The notes: a model not told the origin generated them from the sequence alone. Positions 55,561 to 64,000 are shown, counted from the first letter of the stretch. The stretch is 64,000 bases of DNA from AC-32 sp963716865 (GCA_963716865.1 CAVQUF010000004.1:434001-498000), one strand, 5' to 3'. Made by a program: numbers and translations.

Positions 55561-56558
55561 GGTTCCGGGGTTGGATCCCCCTCGTGCTGCTGGCGGTCCT
55601 GATCCTCGCCGTCGGCGCGTACACGGCGGTGCGCCAGGACGCGTTCCTGACCGAGTACAACATCAACAACCTCCTGCTCGCGACGATGCCCCTCGCCCTG
55701 GTCTCGATCGGCCAGACGAACGCGCTGCTCGTCGGAGGCTTCGATATCTCCGTCGCCGCGCTCGTCACGATGTGCGTCGTCACGGCCTCGTTCACGCTCA
55801 AGCCTGACGAGACGACGTTCGCGCTCTTCCTCGGCTCGCTGGCGATCCTCGGCGTCGGTCTCGCGACGGGAATCTTCAACGCGACCCTGATCCGCGTTCT
55901 GCGCCTGCCGTCGATCATCGCGACGCTCGGCACCTTCAGCATCCTCGAGGGCGCGGCGCTCCTGCTGCGAGACCATCCCGAGGGGCCGATCAACAGCGAC
56001 GTCATCGACGCGCTGACCAAGAGCATCGGCTTCATGCCGGTCGCCTTCATCGGCGTCATCGTCCTCGTGGTGCTCGCCGATCTGTGGCTGTACCGGTCGC
56101 GAACCGGCATGGCCGTGCGGGCGGTTGGCCTCGACGAGACGTCCGCGCGCCGGCTCGGAATGTCGACCGGGCGCATCGTGTTCCTCGCCTTCGTCGTCTG
56201 CTCGGTGATGGCGTCGATCGCCGGCTTCTACGAGTCGGCCCAGGTCCAGATCGGCTCGCCGATCATCGGCAACTACGCGCTCACCAGCATCGCCGCTGCT
56301 GTCCTCGGCGGCGCGAGCCTCGCGGGCGGGAGAGGATCCTTCGTCGGGACACTCCTCGCGGCGCTCTTCCTCTCGGAGATCGGCAACGTCCTGCCGCTCT
56401 TCTCGGAGCCGACCGAGTACGCGGCGATGACGATCGGCGTGTTGATCCTCCTCGCGCTGGTGCTCTACCAGCTGCCCGAGCTCATCGCCCGCTGGCGGTC
56501 GGGCCGGCAGGCCGTGGGCCGCCTGGAGGCACGCGAGGGCGAAGCGCCCGCGGCCTAG
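55557..56558 (+). CDS. Second ABC permease, ribose (RbsC) type
   Basis: The 333-aa permease has about nine helices, IGQTNALLVGGFDISVAALV in the third helix (compare GIDLSVG), LRLPSIIATLGTFSILEGAA and AVGLDETSARRLGMSTGRIV, the coupling loop. It starts TTG overlapping the ATPase stop (TTGA) and ends 2 bp from the convergent regulator gene. Two distinct permeases indicate a heterodimeric channel. Confidence 0.9.
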   Translation: MRFRGWIPLVLLAVLILAVGAYTAVRQDAFLTEYNINNLLLATMPLALVSIGQTNALLVGGFDISVAALVTMCVVTASFTLKPDETTFALFLGSLAILGVGLATGIFNATLIRVLRLPSIIATLGTFSILEGAALLLRDHPEGPINSDVIDALTKSIGFMPVAFIGVIVLVVLADLWLYRSRTGMAVRAVGLDETSARRLGMSTGRIVFLAFVVCSVMASIAGFYESAQVQIGSPIIGNYALTSIAAAVLGGASLAGGRGSFVGTLLAALFLSEIGNVLPLFSEPTEYAAMTIGVLILLALVLYQLPELIARWRSGRQAVGRLEAREGEAPAA

Positions 56559-56560
56559 CT

Positions 56561-57223
56561 CTAGGGCGCGTCGAGCGAGGTCTCTTCGCGCGGGTCGGCC
56601 TCACGGCCGATCACGACCCAGACCGCGTGGACCGGCTCGTCGCCGACGGCCCACAGCCGATGTGGCGACGACGAGTCGAACGCGATCGATCCGCCCGGCC
56701 CGAGCTCGTACTCCTCGAAGCCGACGCGCACGCCCAGGGTGCCGCTGCTGACGTAGCCGTACTCCTTGCCCCCGTGCGTCATCAGCGCATCCTCCGGGCA
56801 CGACGCGGCACCCACGGGATAGACCACGTAGAGGAACTCGACGTCGCGGTCGCTCTGAGGGGTCAGCCGCTCCCAGCGCACGCCGGACGCGAGGTTGATC
56901 ACCAGTCGCGTCTCCGGGCACGCCGCCAGGCCGCCCGCGTCGTCGCTCAGCCGCCGGACGACCCGCTCTCCCGGGCCCGAGTCGCCGAACACGTCGCTCA
57001 TCGTCATGCCGAGCTCCGTGACCAGGGCGTAAAGCGTGCTCACGGACGGGTTCACGCGGTCGAGCTCGATCTGGGAGACGAGACTCGGAGAGACGCCGAC
57101 GCGACGCGCGAGCTCGCGCAGGCTCATCCCGAGCCGCTCTCGCTCCGTCCTCAGGCGCGTGCCGACCTTCGACGCGTCCGACGAGCGGTCGAGCGCTCCG
57201 GGGCTCGACGTGGCGTCGTTCAT
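56561..57223 (-). CDS. XRE-cupin transcriptional regulator
   Basis: The 220-aa protein has an N-terminal Xre/Cro helix-turn-helix (LRTERERLGMSLRELARRVG, then VSPSLVSQIELDRVNPSVST) and a C-terminal cupin (VEFLYVVYPVGAASC ... THGGKEYGYVSSGTLGVRVG, FEEYELGPGGSIAFDSSSPH) that would bind a small-molecule effector. This is the MqsA/PuuR-like layout. Its ATG overlaps the E1-beta stop (ATGA), so it is the last gene of the catabolic operon and probably regulates it, and perhaps the convergent importer. Confidence 0.88.
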   Translation of the reverse strand: MNDATSSPGALDRSSDASKVGTRLRTERERLGMSLRELARRVGVSPSLVSQIELDRVNPSVSTLYALVTELGMTMSDVFGDSGPGERVVRRLSDDAGGLAACPETRLVINLASGVRWERLTPQSDRDVEFLYVVYPVGAASCPEDALMTHGGKEYGYVSSGTLGVRVGFEEYELGPGGSIAFDSSSPHRLWAVGDEPVHAVWVVIGREADPREETSLDAP

Positions 57224-58185
57224 CGGAGCCGCCGTCGAACCTCGGTCGCGATGCGCTCCGGCCCCGGCAGGAACGCGTCCTCGAGCGGCGGGCTGTACGG
57301 GATCGGCGTGTTGGGAGTGGCGATGCGCCAGGCGTCGTCGAGGTGCCCGAGTGCCTGCTCGACGACGGTGGCAAGCACCTCGCCCGCCCAGCCTCCCGTC
57401 AGCGGCCCCTCCTCGACGACCGCGATCCGGTTGGTCTTGCGGACCGACGCGACGACGGTCTCGGCGTCGAACGGGCGGAGCGTCCGCAGGTCGATCACCT
57501 CGACCGACACGCGGTCCTGCTCGAGCGTCTCGGCCGCCTCGAGGCTGTCGTGGACGCTCTTCATCGCGGCGACGACCGTGATGTCGCTGCCCTCGCGGAC
57601 CACCTTCGCCTCGCCGAGCCGGCCGACGTCGCCGTTGACCTCGCCCTCGAGCGTGTAGAGCCGCTTGTGCTCGAAGAAGAGCACCGGGTTGTCGTCGCGG
57701 ATCGCGCCCTTCAGCAGCGCCTTCGCGTCGGCCGGCGTCGACGCGGCCACGATCTTGATCCCCGGCACGCCCATGAACCACGAGATCGGCATCTGCGAAT
57801 GGATGGCTCCGAAGCGCGCCCCGGCCCCGACCACAGAGCGGATCGTCAGCGGCACGCTCACCTGCTCCTGCGTCAGGAACCAGTACTTGCTCGACTGGTT
57901 CACGAGACTGTCCATCGCGAGCGTCAGGAAGTCGCCGAACATGATCTCGAGGACGGGCCGGAGGCCGGTCACCGCCGACCCGAACGCAGCTCCGGTCATG
58001 GCCAGCTCGGAGATCGGGGTGTCGAAGACCCGCTCCGGGCCGTACTTGTCGTAGAGGCCGGTCGTCGTCGCGAACACGCCCCCTGCGGCGGCGATGTCCT
58101 CCCCGAAGAGGATCACGCGCTCGTCGGCGGCCAGCTCCTCGTCGAGGGCGTCACGGATCGCGGTGCGGAACGGGATCGGCGCCAT
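57220..58185 (-). CDS. 2-oxoacid (acetoin/pyruvate-type) dehydrogenase E1 component, beta subunit
   Basis: The 321-aa transketolase-like subunit begins PFRTAIRDALDEELAADERV with FGEDIAAAGGVFATTTGLYD, then RVFDTPISELAMTGAAFGSA, LTIRSVVGAGARFGAIHSQM and VIDLRTLRPFDAETVVASVR. It pairs with E1-alpha to bind thiamine diphosphate. The start ATG at 58185 shares a base with the E2 stop (TGATG). The order E1-alpha, E2, E1-beta on the strand differs from the usual alpha-beta-E2. Confidence 0.92.
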   Translation of the reverse strand: MAPIPFRTAIRDALDEELAADERVILFGEDIAAAGGVFATTTGLYDKYGPERVFDTPISELAMTGAAFGSAVTGLRPVLEIMFGDFLTLAMDSLVNQSSKYWFLTQEQVSVPLTIRSVVGAGARFGAIHSQMPISWFMGVPGIKIVAASTPADAKALLKGAIRDDNPVLFFEHKRLYTLEGEVNGDVGRLGEAKVVREGSDITVVAAMKSVHDSLEAAETLEQDRVSVEVIDLRTLRPFDAETVVASVRKTNRIAVVEEGPLTGGWAGEVLATVVEQALGHLDDAWRIATPNTPIPYSPPLEDAFLPGPERIATEVRRRLR

Positions 58186-59315
58186 CAGAGGGTGAGGGCG
58201 AGCGGTCGCTCGAGCAGCTCGCGTAGCCGGGACAGGAACTTCGCGCCGTCGGCGCCATAGACCACGCGGTGGTCGCAGGTGAGCGTGACGGTCATCAGGT
58301 CGCGGAATACGACCCCACCGTGGTCGTCCTCGACCGGCGCTCGCCGCGCGCCGCCGACGGCGAGGATCGCGACCTGCGGAGGATCGATGATCGCAGCGAA
58401 CGAGCTGACACCCAACATTCCGAGGTTCGACACGGTGAACGTGCCGTCGTGCAGGTCCTCGGGCACGAGTGAGCGGCTGCGAGCGGCCTCGGCGAGCCGC
58501 TTCGTGTCCTGCGCGATCTGCGCGAGGGTCTTCTCGTCGGCGTCCTGGACGACGGGCACGAGCAGCGCGTCCTCCGTCGCGACCGCGACGCCGACGTTGA
58601 CGCGCGAGTAGCACTCGACCTTGCCGTCGACGTACGACGCGTTGAAGCGCGGGAACTCTTTCAGCGCGGCCGCTGCCGCCTTCACGACGAAGTCGTTGAT
58701 CGATGGGACGTCCTGGCTCTCACCGCGTGCCTCCCGCCGCAACGACGTGATCAGGGACACGTCGATGTCGGCCGAGACGGTGAAGGAGGGGATCGTGGTC
58801 GTCGACTGGACCATCCGGCGCGCGATCGTGGCCTGGGTCGCCGTCAACTCGAGGACCTGCGCGTCGCCCTTCCCGCTGCTTGCCGGCTCCGGGGCAGGCG
58901 CGGACGCCGTCGTGCCGGACTCGGTTGCCGCGCGCTCGACGTCCTCGCGCGTGATCCGCCCGGCCGAGCCGGTGCCGACGATCCCGTGGAGCGAGACGCC
59001 GAGCTCGACCGCGGTGCGCCTGGCGACGGGCGTCGCGTTCGGCCGCTCGGATGCGACAGCCGGAGGCGATGCACCGTCGCCGTTGGCCAGCGTCGCGATC
59101 GGCTCTCCGATCGACGCCGTTGCGCCTTCCGGGACGAGGATCGAGCCGAGCGTGCCGTCAGCCTCCGCTTCGTAGACGACCGTCGCCTTGTCCGTCTCCA
59201 CCTCGATCAGGGCCTCGCCTCTCGTGAACGGGTCGCCAGGAGACTTCAGCCAGCGGACGATGACTGCGTCGGCCATCGAGTCCGACAGCTTGGGCATCGT
59301 GAGCTCGCGGGACAC
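58185..59315 (-). CDS. 2-oxoacid dehydrogenase E2 component (dihydrolipoamide acyltransferase)
   Basis: The 376-aa protein has one N-terminal lipoyl domain with the lipoate Lys in EVETDKATVVYEAEADG, a peripheral-subunit-binding domain (ATPVARRTAVELGVSLHGIV, GTGSAGRITREDVERA), and a catalytic domain ending LTCDHRVVYGADGAKFLSRL. The active-site box is H-R-V-V-Y-G, with Tyr where many E2s have Asp (DHRVVDG); this variant is also seen in acetoin-type E2s as far as I recall. Start is GTG, 5 bp after the E1-alpha stop. No E3 gene is in the window. Confidence 0.9.
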   Translation of the reverse strand: MSRELTMPKLSDSMADAVIVRWLKSPGDPFTRGEALIEVETDKATVVYEAEADGTLGSILVPEGATASIGEPIATLANGDGASPPAVASERPNATPVARRTAVELGVSLHGIVGTGSAGRITREDVERAATESGTTASAPAPEPASSGKGDAQVLELTATQATIARRMVQSTTTIPSFTVSADIDVSLITSLRREARGESQDVPSINDFVVKAAAAALKEFPRFNASYVDGKVECYSRVNVGVAVATEDALLVPVVQDADEKTLAQIAQDTKRLAEAARSRSLVPEDLHDGTFTVSNLGMLGVSSFAAIIDPPQVAILAVGGARRAPVEDDHGGVVFRDLMTVTLTCDHRVVYGADGAKFLSRLRELLERPLALTL

Positions 59316-59320
59316 CAGCC

Positions 59321-60301
59321 TCAGTCCTTGAACTCGCTGGCTCGCAGCTCGCTCGGGAACGGCGCGGCGAGGCCCTGCTCGCGCATCCGCTCGAGCTCGT
59401 CGGCGATCTCCCGCTCCACCTCGTCCAGGCGCGCGGCCTCGACCCCCTCCGCCTCGAGCTGCGCGCGGAGGATCGTGATCGGGTCACGCGTCTTCCAATC
59501 GTCGAGCTCGCCCTCGGGCCGGTAAGCCCCCGGGTCGCTGCGCGAGTGCCCGACGAAGCGGTACGTGAGCGCCTCGACGAACGAGGGGCCGTTGCCGTCC
59601 CGCGCATGCGAGAGCGAACGGGCCGCGGCTTCCCGCACGGTCCACACGCTCATGCCGTCGATCGTCTCTGCCGGGATGCCGAAGACCTCCGCACGGGCCC
59701 GGATCTCGCCGGCGGTCACCGACTCGAACGGCGTGTACTCGCCGTAGCCGTTGTTCTCGCACACGAACACGAGCGGCAGCTTCAGCACCTGGCAGAAGTT
59801 GAGGCACTCGAACACGTAGGCCTGATTCATCGTGCCGTCGCCGAAGTACGCGACGGCCACGCCGCCCGTCGTCTTCTTCAGCGCCAGCGCGGCCCCGGTC
59901 GCGGCCGCGATGCTGCCGCCGACGATCCCGAAGGAGCCGATCAGGCGGTCGGCCGGCGACGTCACGTTCATGGAGCCCGCGCGCCCGCCGTTGATGCCGG
60001 TCTCGCGCGCGAGCATCTCGTCCAGCAGCTTCTGCGGGTCGACGCCGACGGCGAGGGCGTGGCCGTGCCCGCGGTACGTCGCAGCGACGCGGTCGCGGTC
60101 CTCGAGCAGGCTGGCGACTCCGGTCGCCACCGCCTCCTGCCCCGAGTACAGGTGCGTCGTCCCGTAGACCTCGCCCTTCAGGAAGAGCGACTGGACGAGA
60201 TCCTCGAAGCCGCGGATGAGGAGCATCTGGCGGTAGATCCGCGTGTAGAGATCGAGGTCGTCGAGGACCCCGGTCGTCGGCTTGTCGCCGACCTGGCTCA
60301 C
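59321..60301 (-). CDS. 2-oxoacid (acetoin/pyruvate-type) dehydrogenase E1 component, alpha subunit
   Basis: The 326-aa thiamine-diphosphate enzyme subunit has RIYRQMLLIRGFEDLVQSLF, GTTHLYSGQEAVATGVASLL, TYRGHGHALAVG, and the ThDP motif FGDGTMNQAYVFECLNFCQV ending VFVCENNGYGEYTP. The length fits AcoA/PdhA-type alpha subunits. The GTG start overlaps the bicupin stop (GTGA). The substrate could be acetoin, pyruvate or another 2-oxo acid. Confidence 0.92.
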   Translation of the reverse strand: MSQVGDKPTTGVLDDLDLYTRIYRQMLLIRGFEDLVQSLFLKGEVYGTTHLYSGQEAVATGVASLLEDRDRVAATYRGHGHALAVGVDPQKLLDEMLARETGINGGRAGSMNVTSPADRLIGSFGIVGGSIAAATGAALALKKTTGGVAVAYFGDGTMNQAYVFECLNFCQVLKLPLVFVCENNGYGEYTPFESVTAGEIRARAEVFGIPAETIDGMSVWTVREAAARSLSHARDGNGPSFVEALTYRFVGHSRSDPGAYRPEGELDDWKTRDPITILRAQLEAEGVEAARLDEVEREIADELERMREQGLAAPFPSELRASEFKD

Positions 60302-61239
60302 GTCACGCCCACGCCTGCGTCGGAGGCAAGGCGCTCGGCGAGGTATGCCCAGTCGCGCTCGTGGCGGTACGAGTGGCGCGGCGGCGGCCCGGGAGCCGAG
60401 GTCTCGAGCCAGCGAACGGGGCGGCCCTGCGTCTCGTAGAACGCGTGCACGCACCCGGTTCCCGTCCAGAAGACGTCACCGGGACGGAGCGTGTAGCGGT
60501 CGCTGTTCGCCACGACGTCGACCTCTCCCTCGAGCATGTAGTACGACTCCTCGAAGGGGTGGTCGTGGGGGTTGGCGCAGGCGTTCGGCTGGTAGTCGAC
60601 CATGAACATCGTGTGGAGCTGCGCGTCCAGCCGCTGGTCGACCAGCATCTTCACCGCGATGCCGCTGTAGGCGAGCACCGCGGTCGCCATGCTGCCGGAA
60701 ACCGTCGGCGCGCCCATGGCCTGGCCTCGCTTCAGGAGGTCGAGGTCCGTCTCGCCGTCCGCGAGCAGGAAGAGGTTGTGGTTGCGCGGATCGCGCGCGT
60801 CGAGCGGCGCCACCTCGCCGTCCGGCGCGGGCCCGAGGAAGAACGTGTCGCTCCCGTCGACGCGAGGCCGCGGAGCGGCCATCTCGATCCACAGCGCGCG
60901 CTCGGCCGAGCGAAACGCGTGCGGCGCACCGACCGGTATCGCCCCGCAGGCGCCGGGCTCGAGCTTCACGCCGCGCCCCTCCAGGTAGAGCGCGGGTTCT
61001 CCCTCGAGCACGTAGAAGCTCGTCTCGAACGAGTGCAGGTGCTCGTCGACATGGCCGTCCGCGAGCGCGACGAGCGTCAGCGCCATGTGCGTCGACCCGA
61101 GCGTGCCGTCCACGAGACGGCAGGAGGTCGTGCCACTCGAGCGGCCCGGCAGCGCAGGGACGAGCTCGATGTCCTCGCGGCGGACGAGGCGATACCCGGG
61201 CCGCCCGTCGGCGAGCTCGCGCGTCCCGGTGTCGCTCAT
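60298..61239 (-). CDS. Bicupin, (S)-ureidoglycine aminohydrolase-like
   Basis: The 313-aa protein has two cupin domains. The first contains DEHLHSFETSFYVLEGEPAL and LEPGACGAIPVGAPHAFRSA. The second has the metal motif NPHDHPFEESYYMLEGEVDV and LRPGDVFWTGTGCVHAFYET. The bicupin layout and HDHPFEE motif resemble AllE/UGlyAH of ureide degradation, but synteny with allantoin genes is absent, so the substrate is left open. The ATG overlaps the M24 stop, and the TGA overlaps the E1-alpha GTG. Confidence 0.8.
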   Translation of the reverse strand: MSDTGTRELADGRPGYRLVRREDIELVPALPGRSSGTTSCRLVDGTLGSTHMALTLVALADGHVDEHLHSFETSFYVLEGEPALYLEGRGVKLEPGACGAIPVGAPHAFRSAERALWIEMAAPRPRVDGSDTFFLGPAPDGEVAPLDARDPRNHNLFLLADGETDLDLLKRGQAMGAPTVSGSMATAVLAYSGIAVKMLVDQRLDAQLHTMFMVDYQPNACANPHDHPFEESYYMLEGEVDVVANSDRYTLRPGDVFWTGTGCVHAFYETQGRPVRWLETSAPGPPPRHSYRHERDWAYLAERLASDAGVGVT

Positions 61240-62596
61240 CGCGGGACGCCCGCCGGCTCGACCACGGCGGAGGATGCAACGGCTTCCGCGACGCCCGGAG
61301 CGCCGTCGCGTCCTGCCTCGCTTCCCTCGCTCAGGAGATCGGCGCCCCGCACGTAGGTGCGGCCGGCCACGAGCAGCTCCTCGGCCGGGAAGCGCGTGAT
61401 GATCTCGTACCCGGTGGCCGTCACGACCACCTCTTCCTCGATCCGTGCCGCGGAACGCCCGTCGGTCGCGGCGCAGTACGTCTCGAGCGCGAACACCATG
61501 CCCTCCTCGAGCTCGACCGGGTTCTCGAGCGAATGGACGCGCGAGATCATCGGGGACTCGTACAGCCCGACGCCGATCCCGTGCCCGAACTGGAGACCGA
61601 AGCACGTCTCCTCGTCCGGAAAGCCGAGCTCCTCGGCAGTCGGCCAGACATCCGCGATCTTGTCCGTCGTCATGCCCGGCCGAACGAGCGCGATCGCGGC
61701 ATCCAGCCACTCGCGGCACTGCTTGTAGGCGTCGAGCTGCGCCGGGCTCACGCCGCCCACGTTGAACGTGCGGTAGTAGCACGTTCGGTAGCCCATGAAC
61801 GAATGGATGATGTCGAAGAACGCCTGATCGCCCGGTCGCAGGAGTCGGTCGGAGAAGACGTGCGGGTGGGGGTTGCAGCGGTCGCCCGAGACGGCGTTCA
61901 CTGCCTCGACCTGCTCCGAGCCCATCTCGAAGAGCAGCTGGTGCGCACGCGCGACGATCTCGTGCTCGTACACGCCCGGCCGCAGCATCCGTAGATCTCG
62001 TCGTAGACGGCGTCGACGAGCCCGGCCGACTGGTCGAGGAGCGCGATCTCCTGCGCCGTCTTGATCTTCCGTGCCGAGAGCATGGCCTGAGATCCGTCGG
62101 TGACGTGCACCCCGGCGCGCTGCAGCGCCTCGATCGTGACGAGGTCCGCCATGTCGACGCCGAGCGGATCGTTCTGGAGGCCGGACTCGCGCAACTCGTC
62201 GGCGATTCGCTCGCCCAGCCGGTCCGGGATCCCGGTCTCGACCGGCATCGCGCCGCGCATCGGCGCCACACCGGCGCGGAAGTTCTCGGGGGGCAGCCAC
62301 GGCGCGAACAGCTGGTGGTGGCGGGCGGCTGACCCGAAGTCCCAGAGGATTGGATCGGCGCCGCGCCTGAGCAGTGCGAAACGCGCGTTCTTGTCGCGCG
62401 CCCACTCGCCGATGTGCGTGCTCGTGACGTACCTGATGTTGTTCGGGTCGAACAGCAGCAGCGCTCCGAGGTCAGAAGCCTCGAGCGCAGCCTTGGCGCG
62501 GTCGAGACGATCCTGACGCAGTCGCGGGAAGTCGATGCGCTGCTCCCAATCCACCGCCCGCGTCGCGTCGGGCGAGCCGACCGACCTGCTTCTCAC
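61236..62596 (-). pseudogene. M24-family peptidase / creatinase-like protein, single frameshift
   Basis: The first frame (GTG 62596 to about 61990) gives the creatinase N-terminal domain (ALLLFDPNNIRYVTSTHIGE; VHVTDGSQAMLSARKIKTAQ). After VDAVYDEIY the sense continues one frame over as MLRPGVYEHEIVARAHQLLF, then FGHGIGVGLYESPMISRVHS and LEEGMVFALETY. One base is missing between 61988 and 61990. Of the five M24 metal ligands, the Asp expected in GYRTCYYRTFN is replaced, so it may be a metal-free, creatinase-type hydrolase if expressed. Flanking four-base overlaps (GTGA, ATGA) are intact, which argues for a recent error rather than decay. Confidence 0.8.
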
Positions 62597-63495
62597 CGGA
62601 CCACCTCCTGGTCGAGGGACGCGTCCCGCAGATGCAGGAAGAGCGCCATGACATCGTCGTCGGCGTACCCGGCTTCGACGGCCGAGTGCACGAGCGTTTT
62701 CATCTCCCGCGCCATCGGAAGCTCCACCCCGGCCTGCGCCGCCGCATCGAGCACGAGATCGATGTCCTTCTCCATCAACGCCGTGGTGAACGTCGCGGAG
62801 AAGTCGTCGCGCAGGAGCGGCTCTGCCTTGTACTTGACGAACGGCGCGCCTGCGGCCGAGCTCGCCATCACCTCGAGGAGGTCCGCGCGGGAAACGCCCG
62901 AAGCCTCGCCGAGCACGAGGGCCTCGGACATCAGCTGCGCGAGGCCGCCGATCATGAGGTTGATCGCGAGCTTCACGATCCGGGCCTGCTCGCCTTCGCC
63001 CACATGGTGAACCGTGGGGCCGATCGCCTTGATGATGGGCTCGACACGATCGAGCGTCTCGCGCGGGCCCGAGACGATGAAGCTCAGGTTCCCCGCGCGG
63101 ACGACCGTCGGGTTCCCGCTGACGGGCGCGCGAAGGTAGTCGACCGACGCGGCTTCGGCGCGCGCGGCGATCCGGGCGGAGACGTCCGGGGAAACGGTGC
63201 TCGTGTCGATCAGAACCGTTCCTGGCCCAGCCGCGTCGATGACCTCCCCCGCCACCGCTTCGAGCGCGTTGTCGTCCGGAAGCGACGTGAAGACGACGTC
63301 CGCCCGCGCCGCGAGATCTGCGGCCGCCGTGGCCACTTCAGCCCCTCGAGACGCGAAGACATCGGCTTTTCCGGGCGTCCGGTTGTACACGACGAGCGGG
63401 AAGCCGGCGTCCAAGACGCGCTCTGCCATCGCCGTGCCCATGTTTCCGAGACCGACCCACCCGACGGCGAGCCGTGGGCCCTGAGACGTGCGCAC
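62593..63495 (-). CDS. 3-hydroxyisobutyrate/tartronate-semialdehyde-type dehydrogenase
   Basis: The 300-aa beta-hydroxyacid dehydrogenase has VGWVGLGNMGTAMAERVLDA for NAD(P) binding, YLRAPVSGNPTVVRAGNLSF as the substrate-binding DAPVSGG-like loop (here RAPVSGN), the catalytic Lys in RIVKLAINLMIGGLAQLMSE and KDIDLVLDAAAQAGVELPMA at the C-terminus. It is the first gene of the seven-gene operon. The GTG start and the four-base overlap with the M24 gene fit the local style. Confidence 0.9.
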   Translation of the reverse strand: MRTSQGPRLAVGWVGLGNMGTAMAERVLDAGFPLVVYNRTPGKADVFASRGAEVATAAADLAARADVVFTSLPDDNALEAVAGEVIDAAGPGTVLIDTSTVSPDVSARIAARAEAASVDYLRAPVSGNPTVVRAGNLSFIVSGPRETLDRVEPIIKAIGPTVHHVGEGEQARIVKLAINLMIGGLAQLMSEALVLGEASGVSRADLLEVMASSAAGAPFVKYKAEPLLRDDFSATFTTALMEKDIDLVLDAAAQAGVELPMAREMKTLVHSAVEAGYADDDVMALFLHLRDASLDQEVVR

Positions 63496-63514
63496 TGTCC
63501 AGTATGAATAAACG

Positions 63515-63543
63515 ACCCGGGACGGCAGGTCAAGCGTCCTCGG
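63515..63543 (-). promoter_or_regulatory. Probable promoter of the catabolic operon
   Basis: On the minus strand TTGACC (63538-63543; five of six) and TATTCA (63515-63520) are spaced by 17 bp, about 20 bp before the dehydrogenase GTG. Confidence 0.45.
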
Positions 63544-63615
63544 CGCCTGTACAGCGCTACCGGACGCGCGCTAGGTCGCGCCGGGCTGTTTTCGACGAAC
63601 CCATAGAGTCGCGCA

Positions 63616-64000
63616 ATGCGCAAGTGGCTGCCCCTCGTGATCCTGGCTTCGGCCCAGTTCATCATGGTGCTCGACTCGAGCGTGATGAACGTCTCGATCT
63701 CGCAGATCGTCGAAGACCTGAACACGACGGTCACCGGCGTGCAGAGCGCCATCACGCTCTACACCCTCGTGATGGCGGCGTTCATGCTCGTCGGCGCCAA
63801 GCTCGGCGACATCCTGGGCCGTGACCGGGCCTTCGGCCTCGGCCTGGCCGTGTACGGGCTCGGCTCGCTGATCACGTCGCTCAGCCCGAACCTCACGGTG
63901 CTGCTGATCGGCTGGTCGTGTGTCGAGGGGCTCGGCGCGGTGCTCGTGATCCCGGCGATTGCCGCGCTGACCGCCGCGAACTACGAGGGCAAGGCGCGCG
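63616..64000 (+). CDS. MFS transporter, DHA2 family, N-terminal part
   Basis: The first 128 residues are in the window; the gene continues past the right edge. Helix 1 reads LVILASAQFIMVLDSSVMNV, with the DHA2 D-S-S-V-x-N-V signature, and motif A is MLVGAKLGDILGRDRAFGLG. The ATG at 63616 lacks a Shine-Dalgarno. It is divergent from the catabolic operon and could export a substrate or toxic intermediate, though this is inference. Confidence 0.88.
   Translation, partial: MRKWLPLVILASAQFIMVLDSSVMNVSISQIVEDLNTTVTGVQSAITLYTLVMAAFMLVGAKLGDILGRDRAFGLGLAVYGLGSLITSLSPNLTVLLIGWSCVEGLGAVLVIPAIAALTAANYEGKAR

Overview
The window is GC-rich (about 70%), densely packed bacterial DNA. Many genes start with GTG or TTG, and many junctions overlap by four bases (ATGA, GTGA or TTGA). 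A PspA-PspAA-PspAB-HtpX set, probable leaderless promoters (a good -10 box 6-7 nt before the start codon) and the overall gene style point to an actinomycete, most likely of the Thermoleophilia (Gaiellales/Solirubrobacterales) type. That placement is inferred and not shown by a marker gene.

Layout. 0-5.6 kb: edge of a cyclic-nucleotide-binding protein, two flavin enzymes, a DHA2 drug exporter with a divergent HxlR regulator, and a GFA-type protein. 5.7-10.2 kb: a tightly coupled five-gene membrane-lipid operon (PlsC-type acyltransferase, polyprenol-kinase/CarS-type fusion, acyl-reductase-like SDR, CDP-alcohol phosphotransferase, YbhN-type membrane protein). 10-14.2 kb: amino-acid permease, aromatic hydroxylase, a shortened ABM-like gene and a nitrilase. 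14.3-17.1 kb: coiled-coil protein, Vps62-like membrane protein, small membrane protein. 17.1-26.0 kb: a seven-gene sugar operon (lipoprotein binding protein, two permeases, GH4 glycosidase, BadF-type sugar kinase, MsmK-type ATPase, SIS isomerase) facing a ROK repressor, with a palindrome on the operon promoter. 26.1-31.9 kb: two membrane proteins (one presenilin-like), a frameshifted GH9 cellulase, an RHH/PIN toxin-antitoxin pair, tRNA-Ala, O-methyltransferase, frameshifted glutaredoxin-like gene and MBL hydrolase. 31.9-37.9 kb: the Psp envelope-stress module with HtpX, a membrane protein, a lipoprotein cytochrome c, serS and tRNA-Ser(UGA).

37.9-41.7 kb is unlike the rest. It is a poorly coding island immediately 3' of tRNA-Ser with gene fragments, an orphan Flp pilin, an amidase, RCC1 repeats and a strongly structured DNA/RNA element. 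Two copies of a cysteine-containing module flank it. 41.7-49.3 kb encodes secreted proteins (Fn3/PKD/Calx-beta adhesin-like, CAP domain, a 768-aa exported protein) and a LuxR-type regulator whose receiver lacks the phosphoacceptor Asp.

49.3-63.5 kb is a catabolic locus. A ribose-type ABC importer operon (+) meets, tail to tail, a seven-gene operon (-) encoding a beta-hydroxyacid dehydrogenase, M24 peptidase/creatinase-like protein (frameshifted), bicupin, E1-alpha, E2, E1-beta of a 2-oxoacid dehydrogenase, and an XRE-cupin regulator. An amidohydrolase and an SDR lie beside the importer. The substrate is unknown. The window ends inside a second DHA2 exporter.
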